A stretch of 64,000 bases of DNA from Pyropia yezoensis (taxonomy: Eukaryota; Rhodophyta; Bangiophyceae; Bangiales; Bangiaceae), in NCBI GenBank assembly GCA_009829735.1, contig CM020620.1, positions 13,203,420 through 13,267,419 on the forward strand. The letters are read 5' to 3'. Every line of letters starts with the position of its first letter. Within the stretch, counting starts at the first letter, position 1. The notes beneath the pieces were generated by a model. That model was not told where the DNA came from and did no database searches. It saw only the letters and a program-made list of their open reading frames with translations. Shown here in pieces: positions 8,613-17,788 of this stretch. Made by a program: the position numbers and the translations under genes.

Positions 8613-9081
8613 TGTGGCAGTATTGACCCCCAGGTAGGGGGGCAACACGTGCCATGCAAGGGGCGGCAGGCCACTAGCCTGATCCGTTCCTCCCCCTGCA
8701 TTTGGGTCCATATTCCGTAAGTTTGGGATAGTTAGCTTAGTAGTAAATCCAACTTGGATTTGAGGGTTTTCTGCATTTATCGTCTTGAATTTTCGTGTGG
8801 CCCGGTGGGCAGGTGCTGGGGTGGGAGATTCTGAGTGGCGAGATTCTGAGTGGACCCTGGGGGGATAAGGGGAGGGACAGCGCGGCTTGGCCCTGCGTCC
8901 CCGTCCCGACCAAGAAACTGTTGGACCACACACCATCCTCTTGCTTGTCCGTGGGGGGTTTGCCCCACAACAGGGACAGAGTGTGTGCGACTTGCACTTC
9001 TTCCGGTTCCCCCGACACGGGAGGCAGCCCTTGTACAGCGCCCCAACTTGGGTGCCGTGTGTGCAAGTGGTTTTTGCCACA
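8613..9081 (+). repeat. 3' LTR of element A
   Basis: 469 bp, starting TGTGGCA and ending TGCCACA, followed by the CACGC duplication. About eight substitutions separate it from the 5' LTR. Confidence 0.95.
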
Positions 9082-9086
9082 CACGC
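9082..9086. repeat. Target-site duplication of element A, right copy (CACGC)
   Basis: Matches 279-283 exactly and fixes the element boundary. Confidence 0.9.
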
Positions 9087-11794
9087 CGTTGATCGGGCAC
9101 GACGGGGCGTGCCTGCAGTCGCGGAAGCGCACCCATCGCGGTCAGGCCGCTGTGCGTCGCTGCCACGGTCGCTGCCACCCGTCGACGACTCTCTGCCCTC
9201 TCTTGCGCGGACGGAAAGGCCAGCCCAACGTCCAACGACAAAGAAGACACAGCTTCATGTGCAGCGCCTGCAGCTCTGGCATTGGGTGGAGATGCACTCA
9301 GTGAGCTTGGCAACTGGTCGGAGCCAGCAAGAGAGGAGGCACAGCTGCCGCCTCCGTCAAACATTGCCGGGTTAAAGCGAGGCGGGGTCTCAAACAAGGA
9401 CGGAAAAGGAATGGAACAGTCACTTGATGTGGCCACGCTCGCGTCCTGACGACTGGCAGCAATCTCGAGTGAAGAACGCGCCGGTCTACCCGGACCGCCG
9501 CTCGGATTTGCGGCATCGCTTGCTACGCCCGCGTCCACGAGAGAGTGGCCACTAGCGCGAGCAGGGACTCCATCCCGCGCCGCTTGACCGGAACCAACCA
9601 CAGCGGACGCCTTGGATCCCGGGCGGGCGGCCGGTCTCCTTGTCGCAACATGGCCAGCTGGTCGGCGTGGCGGGGCAAGATGCAGCGGGGGGCCGGCCTC
9701 AGCACCTGAGGGGCGTGGCGCTTGGGGAGAGCCTTGGCTGGGAGCAGGATGGCTGTCCACCCGCCGCCTCTTTGGAGCTTGCACGATCTGTGGTGTCGCG
9801 TCCGCAGTGGGGGGATTGATGGTGGAATAAGAGGGCAGCGTGCTTGGTTCCGCGGCATCTTCTTGCTCAAGATGTTGACTGCGCGATGGATCCACCATTG
9901 GACGCGAGAGGCGGCGCACTGCGAGACGGCGGGATCTGCTCGCAGCCGCCTCTGACTCCTTCTCTTGAGCAAGCAGCTGTTCCATCTCATTGTAGCGATC
10001 CAGCAAAGAGAGCTCGTCCAAATCCCCATCGCTCGCTGCACGGCCCTCGTCGTAGTCCGCAGCGTCCGCGGTGTCGACAACGTCTGTAATATTTGCTGCA
10101 AGCGCACCGTCCACGGCTTCCTCACCTACGCCAGTAGGCGCTGCAAGATCTCCGGCAGCCGCGCGCGCAGCCCGCGGGAGGGTAGCTGAGCCTTGATCCG
10201 GCGCCGGGGCTTCGCTCGGCACAGGCGCCACGGGCACCACCACGTCGGGGTAGTCTAGGCCAGCGGTCTCGAACTCGTGGCACGTCGCCGCCATGACAGG
10301 GATAGATTTGGGGGCTGGCGCGCGACCCACGGCGACTAACTCGTTCAAAACGTTGCAAAACGTAGCTTCTTTGGTGCCCATCAGCAACAGTGTCGCCACA
10401 GACGTCCCGAGCGGGGCCACGGTGTTGACGCACTTCGGACCAAGCCGAGTGACGCACTCGCGGACTGGCAGGTTCGACTTCTCAAAGTAGCGCTCCGAGT
10501 CGACATTCAGCGCCCGGATGGCGTCGTTGACGCCCGTCATGTCAACTTCAATCGCCCACTTGGAGGACCTCACAGCGCGACAGGGGTGCGAGAGGTAGGA
10601 CACCGTCCCAGGAGGTGGCAATGGCTTGACGGAGGAGGCCGGTCCCTCCCAGACAGGCCACCAGCGATGTGCAATCTTCCTCACGGACTTCCACATGAGC
10701 TGGTCGTCTGCCGCCGGTAAACTGGAAGAACCATTGACCGCTGCCCCGCTGTGCAAGCGCGAAAAGCACAGCAGGCTTTCGATCACAAGCTGCTCCAAAA
10801 GACCTCGCACGTCCTGCCTGACTTTCATTACCTCCAGCACGGTGTTGACGCAGTTGATCGCACCCACGCTTGGGGTGACAAGAGGCTGGGATGCGCTGAC
10901 CACTGGCCCAGCTGCGTCGTCGACATAGATCACGCTGCGCACCGCAACGCTAGGGGCAGCAGGAGCGCCAGTAAGGCCTGAACCCGCCGCCGCAGGTCCG
11001 TAGCCCGCGTTCTTAGGACCTGATGATCGTCGTGCAATAACAATACCGCCGTTCTGCAACAGAGCATCCATGTCTGCAGGATGGGCGGCGCCAGCCGCGC
11101 CTGCCGCCTGCTGAGCCGGACCGGCGCCTGCGACATTCGGCGCGTCGGTCCCAACTTCACCCAGGCCGTCGCCATGCCGCCTGACCACGACACCCCCAAG
11201 AGGTACAGATATGTCGGCGTCATCGTTCGTTGCCGGAGGGGGGCCGACTCCTGGCGTGCCAACCGCGCGAACACAACCCGCCTGACCGCTTGGAGATTGT
11301 AGAGGCCCAGCTCCAGGCCGTCGGTCAGCCACAATGACTCCCGCAGGCGGCGGCTGCGCCAATGCGGCGTCATCATTCGGAGGATGGAGGCCATTGTCAG
11401 CGTCGGGGCGCACATTGCTCAAGCGAACGGCATTGGTGGCGGTAGGATCGTGCACGTCCTGGTGCCGATACGCGTAGGACAGACCGACGTTGACGACACG
11501 GCTGGCATGGTCGTCCGCGTCGCCGAAGAACTCAAGCCGATCTACAATGCGGATCCACCTGTGCTGAGGTGGTGCCCGTGGGTTGTAGGACTGGACCATG
11601 CGACTAACTGCTGAGTGAACAGTGGCGCCAACAGGCGCCAGGTGGATGTCAAGCTGCTTGGCGACGACGTAGAACCGCTTCAGCAGCCGAGCCAACGTCT
11701 GCACCTTCGGCCCGTCATTGATGCCCAACGTCTGAAAGAAGCGCCCGTACTGAACACCGACCTTGCCGGGGATGGGATCCGGCACGCGATCCAT
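9087..11794 (-). pseudogene. Large unknown protein gene, disrupted near its 3' end by element A
   Basis: About 900 codons from the first ATG (11794); the open frame continues upstream only with a TTG. The first ~130 residues look folded (YGRFFQTLGI, LLKRFYVVAKQL, HRWIRIVDRLEFFG), as does a segment around residues 300-500 with motifs such as INCVNTVLEVMKVRQDV and KSVRKIAHRWW. The rest is Ala/Pro/Ser-rich and probably disordered, with basic patches. Element A entered 18 codons before the original stop (see 217-283), so the present frame reads into the LTR. I do not recognise the family. It could be a host gene or an ORF of another mobile element. No introns are obvious. Confidence 0.5.
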
Positions 11795-13302
11795 GACATG
11801 ACAGCACAATCAGAAGAGAAAAACGATACACGAGCGGGAGGAACAAAGGAGAGGCACAACATGTCAGCACGACGGAGAGCACACTGGCACGATTGCAGGA
11901 ACCACTTCGCTTGTGCCGCGAGTACCACTGCACCCGAACCGCAGCCCACCTGAGGCGCCCACAGGCAGCATGAGAAGCAGCCCGTGGTAGCAAATCATAC
12001 GCGATGCTCGCCCGCATAACAACGCACGTACGAAGACACAGGTCAATGCCCGACGCCTCAAATGCCCGGGACTCAGGAGGGTCTACGCCAGCAGCGCGCA
12101 ACAAGGTGGTGGATCGGTGCAAGCAGGACCGCCGCGAAGATGACGCCATGCCGGGCAATGCGCCTGGGTGCCACGTTGGCAGAGCGCGAAGCGCGCGAAG
12201 CGCACCGATTTCGTCGCCAGTGACGTCAGTGCGCGCGCCGCCGAAGACGTGGCCTCGGTCGAGATATGTAGGGCCCCAATCCCCGCCATGCTCAGTCCGC
12301 AAGGTGGCTCCGATTCCAGGCACTGACCCGAAAATCATGTACTCTCTCTGAGGCAGAATCACCCCGAGGCCTGTGGACGAGTGCCGCACACGAGGGGCTG
12401 AAACCGCCACCCCCCGCCGGCAGGCGTGCCGCGCGGGCGCGGGCGCCAGCCGCCCACCCGCCAGCGCGGGCGCGCCCCCCCCCCCCCCCCCCCCGGGCGC
12501 GCGCGGCGCGCGCCCCCCCCCCCCCCCCCCCCCCGACTGAATTCACCAGTCAGATTCACCATAAATGTGGCGGAAGCTATTCGAGGCAATTCCTAGCTCC
12601 TTTGTTGAGCTGAGAGCAGGAGCTCGATGCGAACGTGCCACACTTATTGTGCGTCCCGTAAAAAGTGGACGTGCACAAGTCGTGCAGTGTGGGTTTGATT
12701 GGTCCAGTGACTGATCCTTGACATGATCATGCAGAGGGAGTCAGGGGGAGCGAGGACCGCGGAAACGCCTCGTTCACGTCATTTTAGAGGTGTCCGGGAA
12801 CGCAGTGAGCGGGGGATATCCACCGTCATGGCCCGCAATGGCCCGTGCAGAAGCGATTCCGCAACAAGCTCTGTGGGGCCCACAGTACGGCTTGTGGTCG
12901 TCGGTTGCGCCCCCAGCCGCGTCTTACATGGAGCGCTACAACAAAGCGTTCTGGTACGTTTCCATCGCTGCTTCTTACACACTGGACAGCTCTGCTCCCG
13001 ACGCTTCTATCCGTATGAGATAAGCAGCGTCGATGGACCTAAAGGCCCCTATGTAAAGCACAAACAAAAAACTCAACAGAAAGATGGGCCCACGATGCCA
13101 AAACAATGGCTGCCCTTCAGCCATCGCACTCCCGGGCTTTACCAGCCGCACCCCATCGACTACAACGCTCCCCTGTCGTCCCCCCCCTCGAGGTCCGTAT
13201 CGTCCTTCCCCTGCCCCCCGCCGCTGTGTCCAGTTCTGCGCTCCTTTATCATCTGTGCCCCCCCCTTGGCACCGCCGGTTTCCCTTGCTCATCCCCCTCT
13301 TC
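11795..13302. other. Intergenic stretch with long C runs
   Basis: No supportable gene. It includes two C homopolymers of roughly 20 bases (about 12477-12496 and 12513-12535) separated by GC-rich sequence, then a lower-GC stretch from about 12540. It may contain the promoters of the flanking minus-strand and plus-strand ORFs. Confidence 0.5.
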
Positions 13303-13721
13303 ATGGCCAACCGCGGGAAAGAGCGACTTTGCCTGTGCTGGTGGTGCACCGATGACAGGACCGCCGACGGCCGCATGGTGTCGAGGGCGACGTTCTTCAA
13401 GCACCGCGGCCACAAGCGGCCCCGAGCGGGAGGTGCTGAGAGCGGTGAGTGCGCAACCAGCCGCGGTGGAGCGGCCGGTGTGGGTGACGCGCCCAACGGC
13501 GGCGGCGGGGCGGAAGTCAGCCTCCTACCCCCTGGCTTTCAAGATGATGAAGGCGGTGGAGAGGAGGAGGGGGGCCGGGGAGGCCCGCGGGCGGGCACTG
13601 CGACGAGGCTTATTGAGGCGGAGGGGGGTGTTGAGGACGAGAGGCTGAATGGGGCGCCTGTTGAGGGAGGGCATGTAAAAGACGGCAGCAGGGAGGGGGG
13701 TGGGGGGGAGGGATCGGAGGG

Positions 13722-14145
13722 GGGGGGGCTCTAGACCTTTGGGATGGAGAGGAGGACGGGCTGGGAGGCTGTCCCACGGGGGGGGGGGGGTGGGGGGGTG
13801 GGATGGGAGGGGGGGGGGGCTCTCGATCTTTGGGATGGAGAGGAGGACGGGTTGGGAGGCTGTCCCACGGGGGGGGGGGGGTGGGGGGGTGGGATGGGAG
13901 GGGGGGGGGGCTCTCGATCTTTGGGATGGAGAGGAGGACGGGTCGGGAGGCTGTCCCACGGGGGGGGGGGGGTGAGGGGGTGGGATGGGAGGGGGGGGGG
14001 GCTCTCGATCTCTGGGATGGAGAGGAGGACGGGTTGGGAGGCTGTCCCACGGGGGGGGGGGGGTGGGGGGGTGGGATTCGAGGGGGGGGGGGCTCTTGAC
14101 CTTTGGGATGGAGAGGAGGACGGGTTGGGAGGCTGTCCCACGGAC
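13722..14145. repeat. G-rich minisatellite, about 91-bp period, ~5 copies
   Basis: Units run from a long G tract through CTCTCGATCTTTGGGATGG, GAGGAGGACGGGTTGG and AGGCTGTCCCACGG to the next G tract. Copies of the CTTTGGGATGGAGAGG motif start near 13737, 13828, 13919, 14011 and 14102. G runs of 8-14 make it a strong quadruplex candidate and a place where read lengths are unreliable. Confidence 0.85.
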
Positions 14146-14197
14146 GGGGAAGCGGAAGAGGAGTGGGTGGAAGACGACGAGGAGGTGGACGCCGGTG

Positions 14198-14202
14198 AGG
14201 AC
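14198..14202. repeat. Target-site duplication of element B, left copy (AGGAC)
   Basis: AGGAC precedes the LTR at 14203 and follows the other LTR at 26172-26176. Confidence 0.9.
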
Positions 14203-14741
14203 TGTAGCAGTACTCCCAACCACCAACCCCGAGTCAGGGAAGGAAGAGGAGTATTGCCGATATCCCAACTTGGGACACCGGAAGCAAGCACCTCCACACA
14301 GCCGAACACGGAACTTGCGTGTGGTGAGCGGGTCCACTCACCAAGGCACGAACAAGATGTGTCGGAGCCAGACGGTGTTTTCTTGCTTGGCCAGCCAAGG
14401 TGGGCCCTCCCCGCCTTGCTGTCCCTCCTTATCAACCCTCCTCACACGCTCACGCAACCCCTCAAAACACTCAGAAAATGAACCCTCAAACAAACCAATC
14501 AAAGCACTCCACATGCAAAGAACTCAAAGCGTAGAAATCCGTCTGGCTCCCGTGCAAAAATCCCAAGAAACAAATACCAGCAGCATTACCCTGCTCTAGT
14601 ATGTCGGAAGTCCTAGTCGAATTTCCGTCCAGAAGTCAGAAGTTTCACCATCGTGGGTCGGGTGAATTTCGACTTCCGGTCAGGTCCACTTGACCCGAAT
14701 CTTCAAAGTATTGGTACCGAATTCCGGCCCAATCTCCCACA
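14203..14741 (-). repeat. 3' LTR of element B
   Basis: 539 bp; on the element strand it starts TGTGGGAGATTGGG and ends GTACTGCTACA. Two substitutions relative to the 5' LTR at 25633-26171, both in the AATCAAAGCAC/AATCATATCAC segment. Confidence 0.93.
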
Positions 14742-14754
14742 TTTCCCCCTTCTC
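14742..14754 (-). other. Polypurine tract of element B
   Basis: On the minus strand GAGAAGGGGGAAA lies directly against the 3' LTR, as required for plus-strand priming. Confidence 0.8.
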
Positions 14755-15743
14755 AAAAGTCCAGCCGTCCCGGTGGACGTCCAATCAGCGCGAGTCGCAG
14801 TGACCGGGAGAGGAGGATGCAATTCCCGAGTTGAGATGCAAAGTACGGTGCATCGCTGGCGTCTAGCGTGCACCAGGGTTACGCCGGGGTTGCACTCGCG
14901 TCCGGCGGGGCCCTCCGGGAGAGGCAGTCCCTCTCCGTGGGGTGCGCTCTCTGCCCTGACACTGGGTAGAGGAGCCCCCTCCACGCGAAACAGGTGTGGG
15001 GGAAAGTCGTCCCCCACCTGGTCAGGGTGCTCCACGGGTGGACTCACGTGTGGGTGAGCCCCCTAACCTGGGTGTCGGCGTACCTCCGCCACACCCCCTG
15101 CCCCTCAACTGGAGGAGTAGGGCGTCGACGTTCTCACTCGGAACGTCGACCTGCACCTGCCCCTTCAGTTGGGGTACGGTTGCTCTCGGGGGGTCGGGTT
15201 GTGTCCCCCCTTCAGCTCGATCCACCCCCAGCTGGCTCTCTGCGGGGTGTTCCTCACTCCTCCCCTCCCTTTCTAGTCAGGGTTGAGGGGTGTGCGCACC
15301 CCGAGTTGGGGGTGTTGCACTCGGTCGCCGGCGGTGGGACTCGGCCGCCGGTGCGGGGTCTTCTCTCCCCTTCGTGTGTGCGGGCGGGTGTGTGCCTTCC
15401 CGCCGCTGCTCCCTCGCGTCGGCGGGTCTGTCTCTTCCCGCCGTGCGGTTGGTGTCGTTGGTTGGGGTGGTGTCTTCCCCCTTCCGCCCCTGTGTCGGGC
15501 GTCTTCGTTGTCGGTGGGGGCGTGGGTTGTGTTCCCCCCCCTTTGTCCTCGTTGGCGGGGTTGTGTCTTCCCCGCGCTGCCCCTTGTGTCGGGCTTCTTC
15601 GTTGTCGGTGGGGGGTGTGGGTCGTGTCCCCCCCCCTTGCTCTACCTCACCGAGTCGGTCAAGGTTGGTTGTCGTCGGAGGGGGAGCGGGTCGTGTCCCC
15701 CCCCGTGCTCAACCTCACCGAGTCGGTCAAGGTTGGTCGCGTG

Positions 15744-17660
15744 ATGGCGGGTGAGCCGAGTCGGCTTTTGTCCCCGTCTCCGACGTCTCTGTCGGACAAG
15801 CGACGGACGGGAGAGGAGGCCCTCGGGACTGAGGAGTCTCTCAGCCGGGGGTCGGCCATGGAGACGACTCGTCCCGGGCGAGGGTCGGAGGCGGCCGCCT
15901 CAGCCGTCCCCGCCCCATCACCTCCTACTGCCCCCTCGGCCGTGGTCCCACCGGGGGATGGGTCTTCCAACCCGGTGGCGGAAGGGGATGTGACTCCCAT
16001 CCCCCGCTTTCCTGAGTCACGGCTGCTACTCCCGCCGCGGCCCCGTCCTCCTATGGGGCCCCGAGCCTGGGCGCCTCCCAAGTCAGTCGGGGAGCTTCCC
16101 GACTGCAAGCTCAAGGATGTCTACTTGATCATCCCCGAGCCACGGCGGACCGACGTATGGTACCGCCGGACTCGTCGGTACCCCAACCAGGTGACTCTAC
16201 CTGATGGGGTGGTCTGCGACCTACCAGCGCTACTCTGCCTGGCGGACGCGCCTGAAGTCCAGGCGTTGTCAACCTCCCTCGCCTTGGGGTCGGGCGACGT
16301 GGAGATCGACGACACCCACGCGGTTGTGTCTACCGAGTGGTGTGCCCTTCCCCGTCCCTACCTGGGCGGAGAGGACGCCCACGCCCAACACGGCGTGGTG
16401 CGAGAGGAGTTCCGACTCCGGGGCTCCTCGGGCTTCCTCATCCACGGGTCGCGGGTGGAGTTCACCCACGTACCTCTGGAGGAGCGTGAGCACCAGTACC
16501 CTTTTCTCCCAGGGTGGTGGGAGACAGTGGAGGTACCTTGTGGGTTTCCGGCTCGGATCCCCCTCCTCGTTGCCTACTTTGGCTCCGTGCTACGCTCCAG
16601 CTCGGAGGGTAACCGGGTCTTCGCCTACCTCGCCACGCACTGGGTGGTCGTGGTGGCTCGGGGCTGGTACTCCGATGTAGTCCATCGGGGTTACCTGTGG
16701 CACCTCCCACCGGCTCTGGTGGAGGGTATGGAAACCCTTGGCTTCCACTGGTTAGCCTTGGGCGCGGGGGACCTGGCTCCGTTCCTCCTTAAGGGTATGG
16801 TCACCCTGCACAATCGACTCGATTGGGCGCAGCTGGAACCCTTCCTCCGCCGCAACAAGCGTCCAGAGCCGGGGTTGGAGAGTGAGCCACCCCGGGAGTT
16901 CGTCCATGTCACCCATACTCTGGTGCAGGGGCAGCTGCTCTTGCGTGAGGGGTTGGGGGACTCTTCCCTTCCCTACGCAGAGGGGGTTACTCCCTCTACG
17001 TCGCCCCCTGGCTCTGGGTGGGCGACATCATCGGCGACGACTCGTCGTGGTGCTCATCGAGGAGCCCCTCGAAGCCGCGGGCGAGCTGTGCCGACGACTT
17101 CCCCGCGGGTCGCGACTCCGACCTCGGGGGGTGTGGAGCCGACTCAGGCTCCACCCTTCCAGTTCCTCGAGCCCTTCCCCGACGTGGCGTTGGGTTCGCT
17201 ACGGGTCCGAACTCCGGTACCCATGCCGATTGCGCGTGGCGTCGGCGAGATGCTTCCCAACTTGGGAGCCATCATGTATGACGCCACGGTGGAGGCCTCA
17301 CTCGTGGCCTCCCTTGACACGTTGGCTTGGGTCACCCGGCGTGTCAGTCACTTCCTCGCGTCGGGCGACTCAGCCACGGCGCGACAGTCATTGGCAGCTG
17401 AGGTCACTCGCCTCGCGGTTGGACACGAGTTTATCCAACGACTGCTGTCGACTCAGCAGCAGCTTCCGCGTCACGGAGGGAGTACCTCCGGACATCTATC
17501 TTACGACGGGGATGGGTCCGCGAGTCGGCGGGCCCCTCCCAGTGCTTCCACTCCGGGGCCCTCCCGAGTGGGTTACGCCCCTCCGCTACCGGCCTACGAC
17601 CCTGGGGGTTCGTGGTCGGGCGGTCCCTATAGTGGTGGGGGTGGGCATATGGAACGCTAG
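15744..17660 (+). CDS. Antisense accessory ORF of element B
   Basis: 638 residues from the ATG at 15744. The frame is open from 14994, but VGRVMAGEP here aligns with LGRVMATPG in element A, and upstream sequence is repetitive. Antisense to gag-pol, starting near the 3' LTR and ending 128 bp from the pol stop. The core (about residues 255-410) aligns with elements A and C: WWETVEVPCGFPARIP, AYFGSV, LATHWVVVVARGW, HRGYLWHLPPAL, LHNRLDWAQLEPFL, LREGLGDSSLPYAEGV. A second shared region follows (PNLGAIM ... SLDTLAWVTRRVSHFL). The C terminus is Gly/Ser/Pro-rich and lacks the Arg/Ser tail of element C. Function unknown; an intact long ORF retained in two diverged families implies selection. Confidence 0.8.
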   Translation: MAGEPSRLLSPSPTSLSDKRRTGEEALGTEESLSRGSAMETTRPGRGSEAAASAVPAPSPPTAPSAVVPPGDGSSNPVAEGDVTPIPRFPESRLLLPPRPRPPMGPRAWAPPKSVGELPDCKLKDVYLIIPEPRRTDVWYRRTRRYPNQVTLPDGVVCDLPALLCLADAPEVQALSTSLALGSGDVEIDDTHAVVSTEWCALPRPYLGGEDAHAQHGVVREEFRLRGSSGFLIHGSRVEFTHVPLEEREHQYPFLPGWWETVEVPCGFPARIPLLVAYFGSVLRSSSEGNRVFAYLATHWVVVVARGWYSDVVHRGYLWHLPPALVEGMETLGFHWLALGAGDLAPFLLKGMVTLHNRLDWAQLEPFLRRNKRPEPGLESEPPREFVHVTHTLVQGQLLLREGLGDSSLPYAEGVTPSTSPPGSGWATSSATTRRGAHRGAPRSRGRAVPTTSPRVATPTSGGVEPTQAPPFQFLEPFPDVALGSLRVRTPVPMPIARGVGEMLPNLGAIMYDATVEASLVASLDTLAWVTRRVSHFLASGDSATARQSLAAEVTRLAVGHEFIQRLLSTQQQLPRHGGSTSGHLSYDGDGSASRRAPPSASTPGPSRVGYAPPLPAYDPGGSWSGGPYSGGGGHMER

Positions 17661-17788
17661 AGTCAGCGGTCGAACGACTTGTTCTTTCCTTGGTGAGAAG
17701 AGTGGTGGGTATTCTTCTCGTTTTGTATTGTGCCATAGTCGGCTTTGTTAGTAGAGAATCTTTGAAGAACCATGGTATGTGTTTGTAC

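Larger units (their letters stand above)
284..9081 (+). mobile_element. Element A: complete Ty3/Gypsy chromovirus LTR retrotransposon
   Basis: An 8.8-kb element bounded by 469-bp direct repeats and a CACGC target duplication. Order on the + strand: LTR, primer-binding site, gag, pol (protease, reverse transcriptase, RNase H, integrase, chromodomain). These are followed by an antisense ORF on the minus strand, a polypurine tract and the 3' LTR. I count eight differences between the LTRs (about 1.7%), so this copy is older than element B. gag and pol are both open, but the antisense ORF carries a large internal deletion. It inserted into a minus-strand reading frame now split between 217-283 and 9087-11794. 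Confidence 0.95.
13303..14202 (+). pseudogene. 5' part of an ORF interrupted by element B; Cys/His motif at the N terminus
   Basis: Frame starting with MANRGKERLCLCWWC. A compact C-x-C-x2-C ... H-x3-H motif (LCLCWWCTDD ... FFKHRGHKR) at residues ~9-45 resembles the short Cys/His leaders seen on some CACTA-like transposase proteins; this is a weak similarity from memory. It is followed by Gly/Glu-rich low complexity, a single in-frame TAG at 13732-13734 in the first unit of a G-rich minisatellite, and an acidic stretch (EEEWVEDDEEVDAGED) that ends exactly at the B insertion. The frame resumes at 26177. Homopolymer length errors or an intron could explain the internal stop. Confidence 0.35.
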
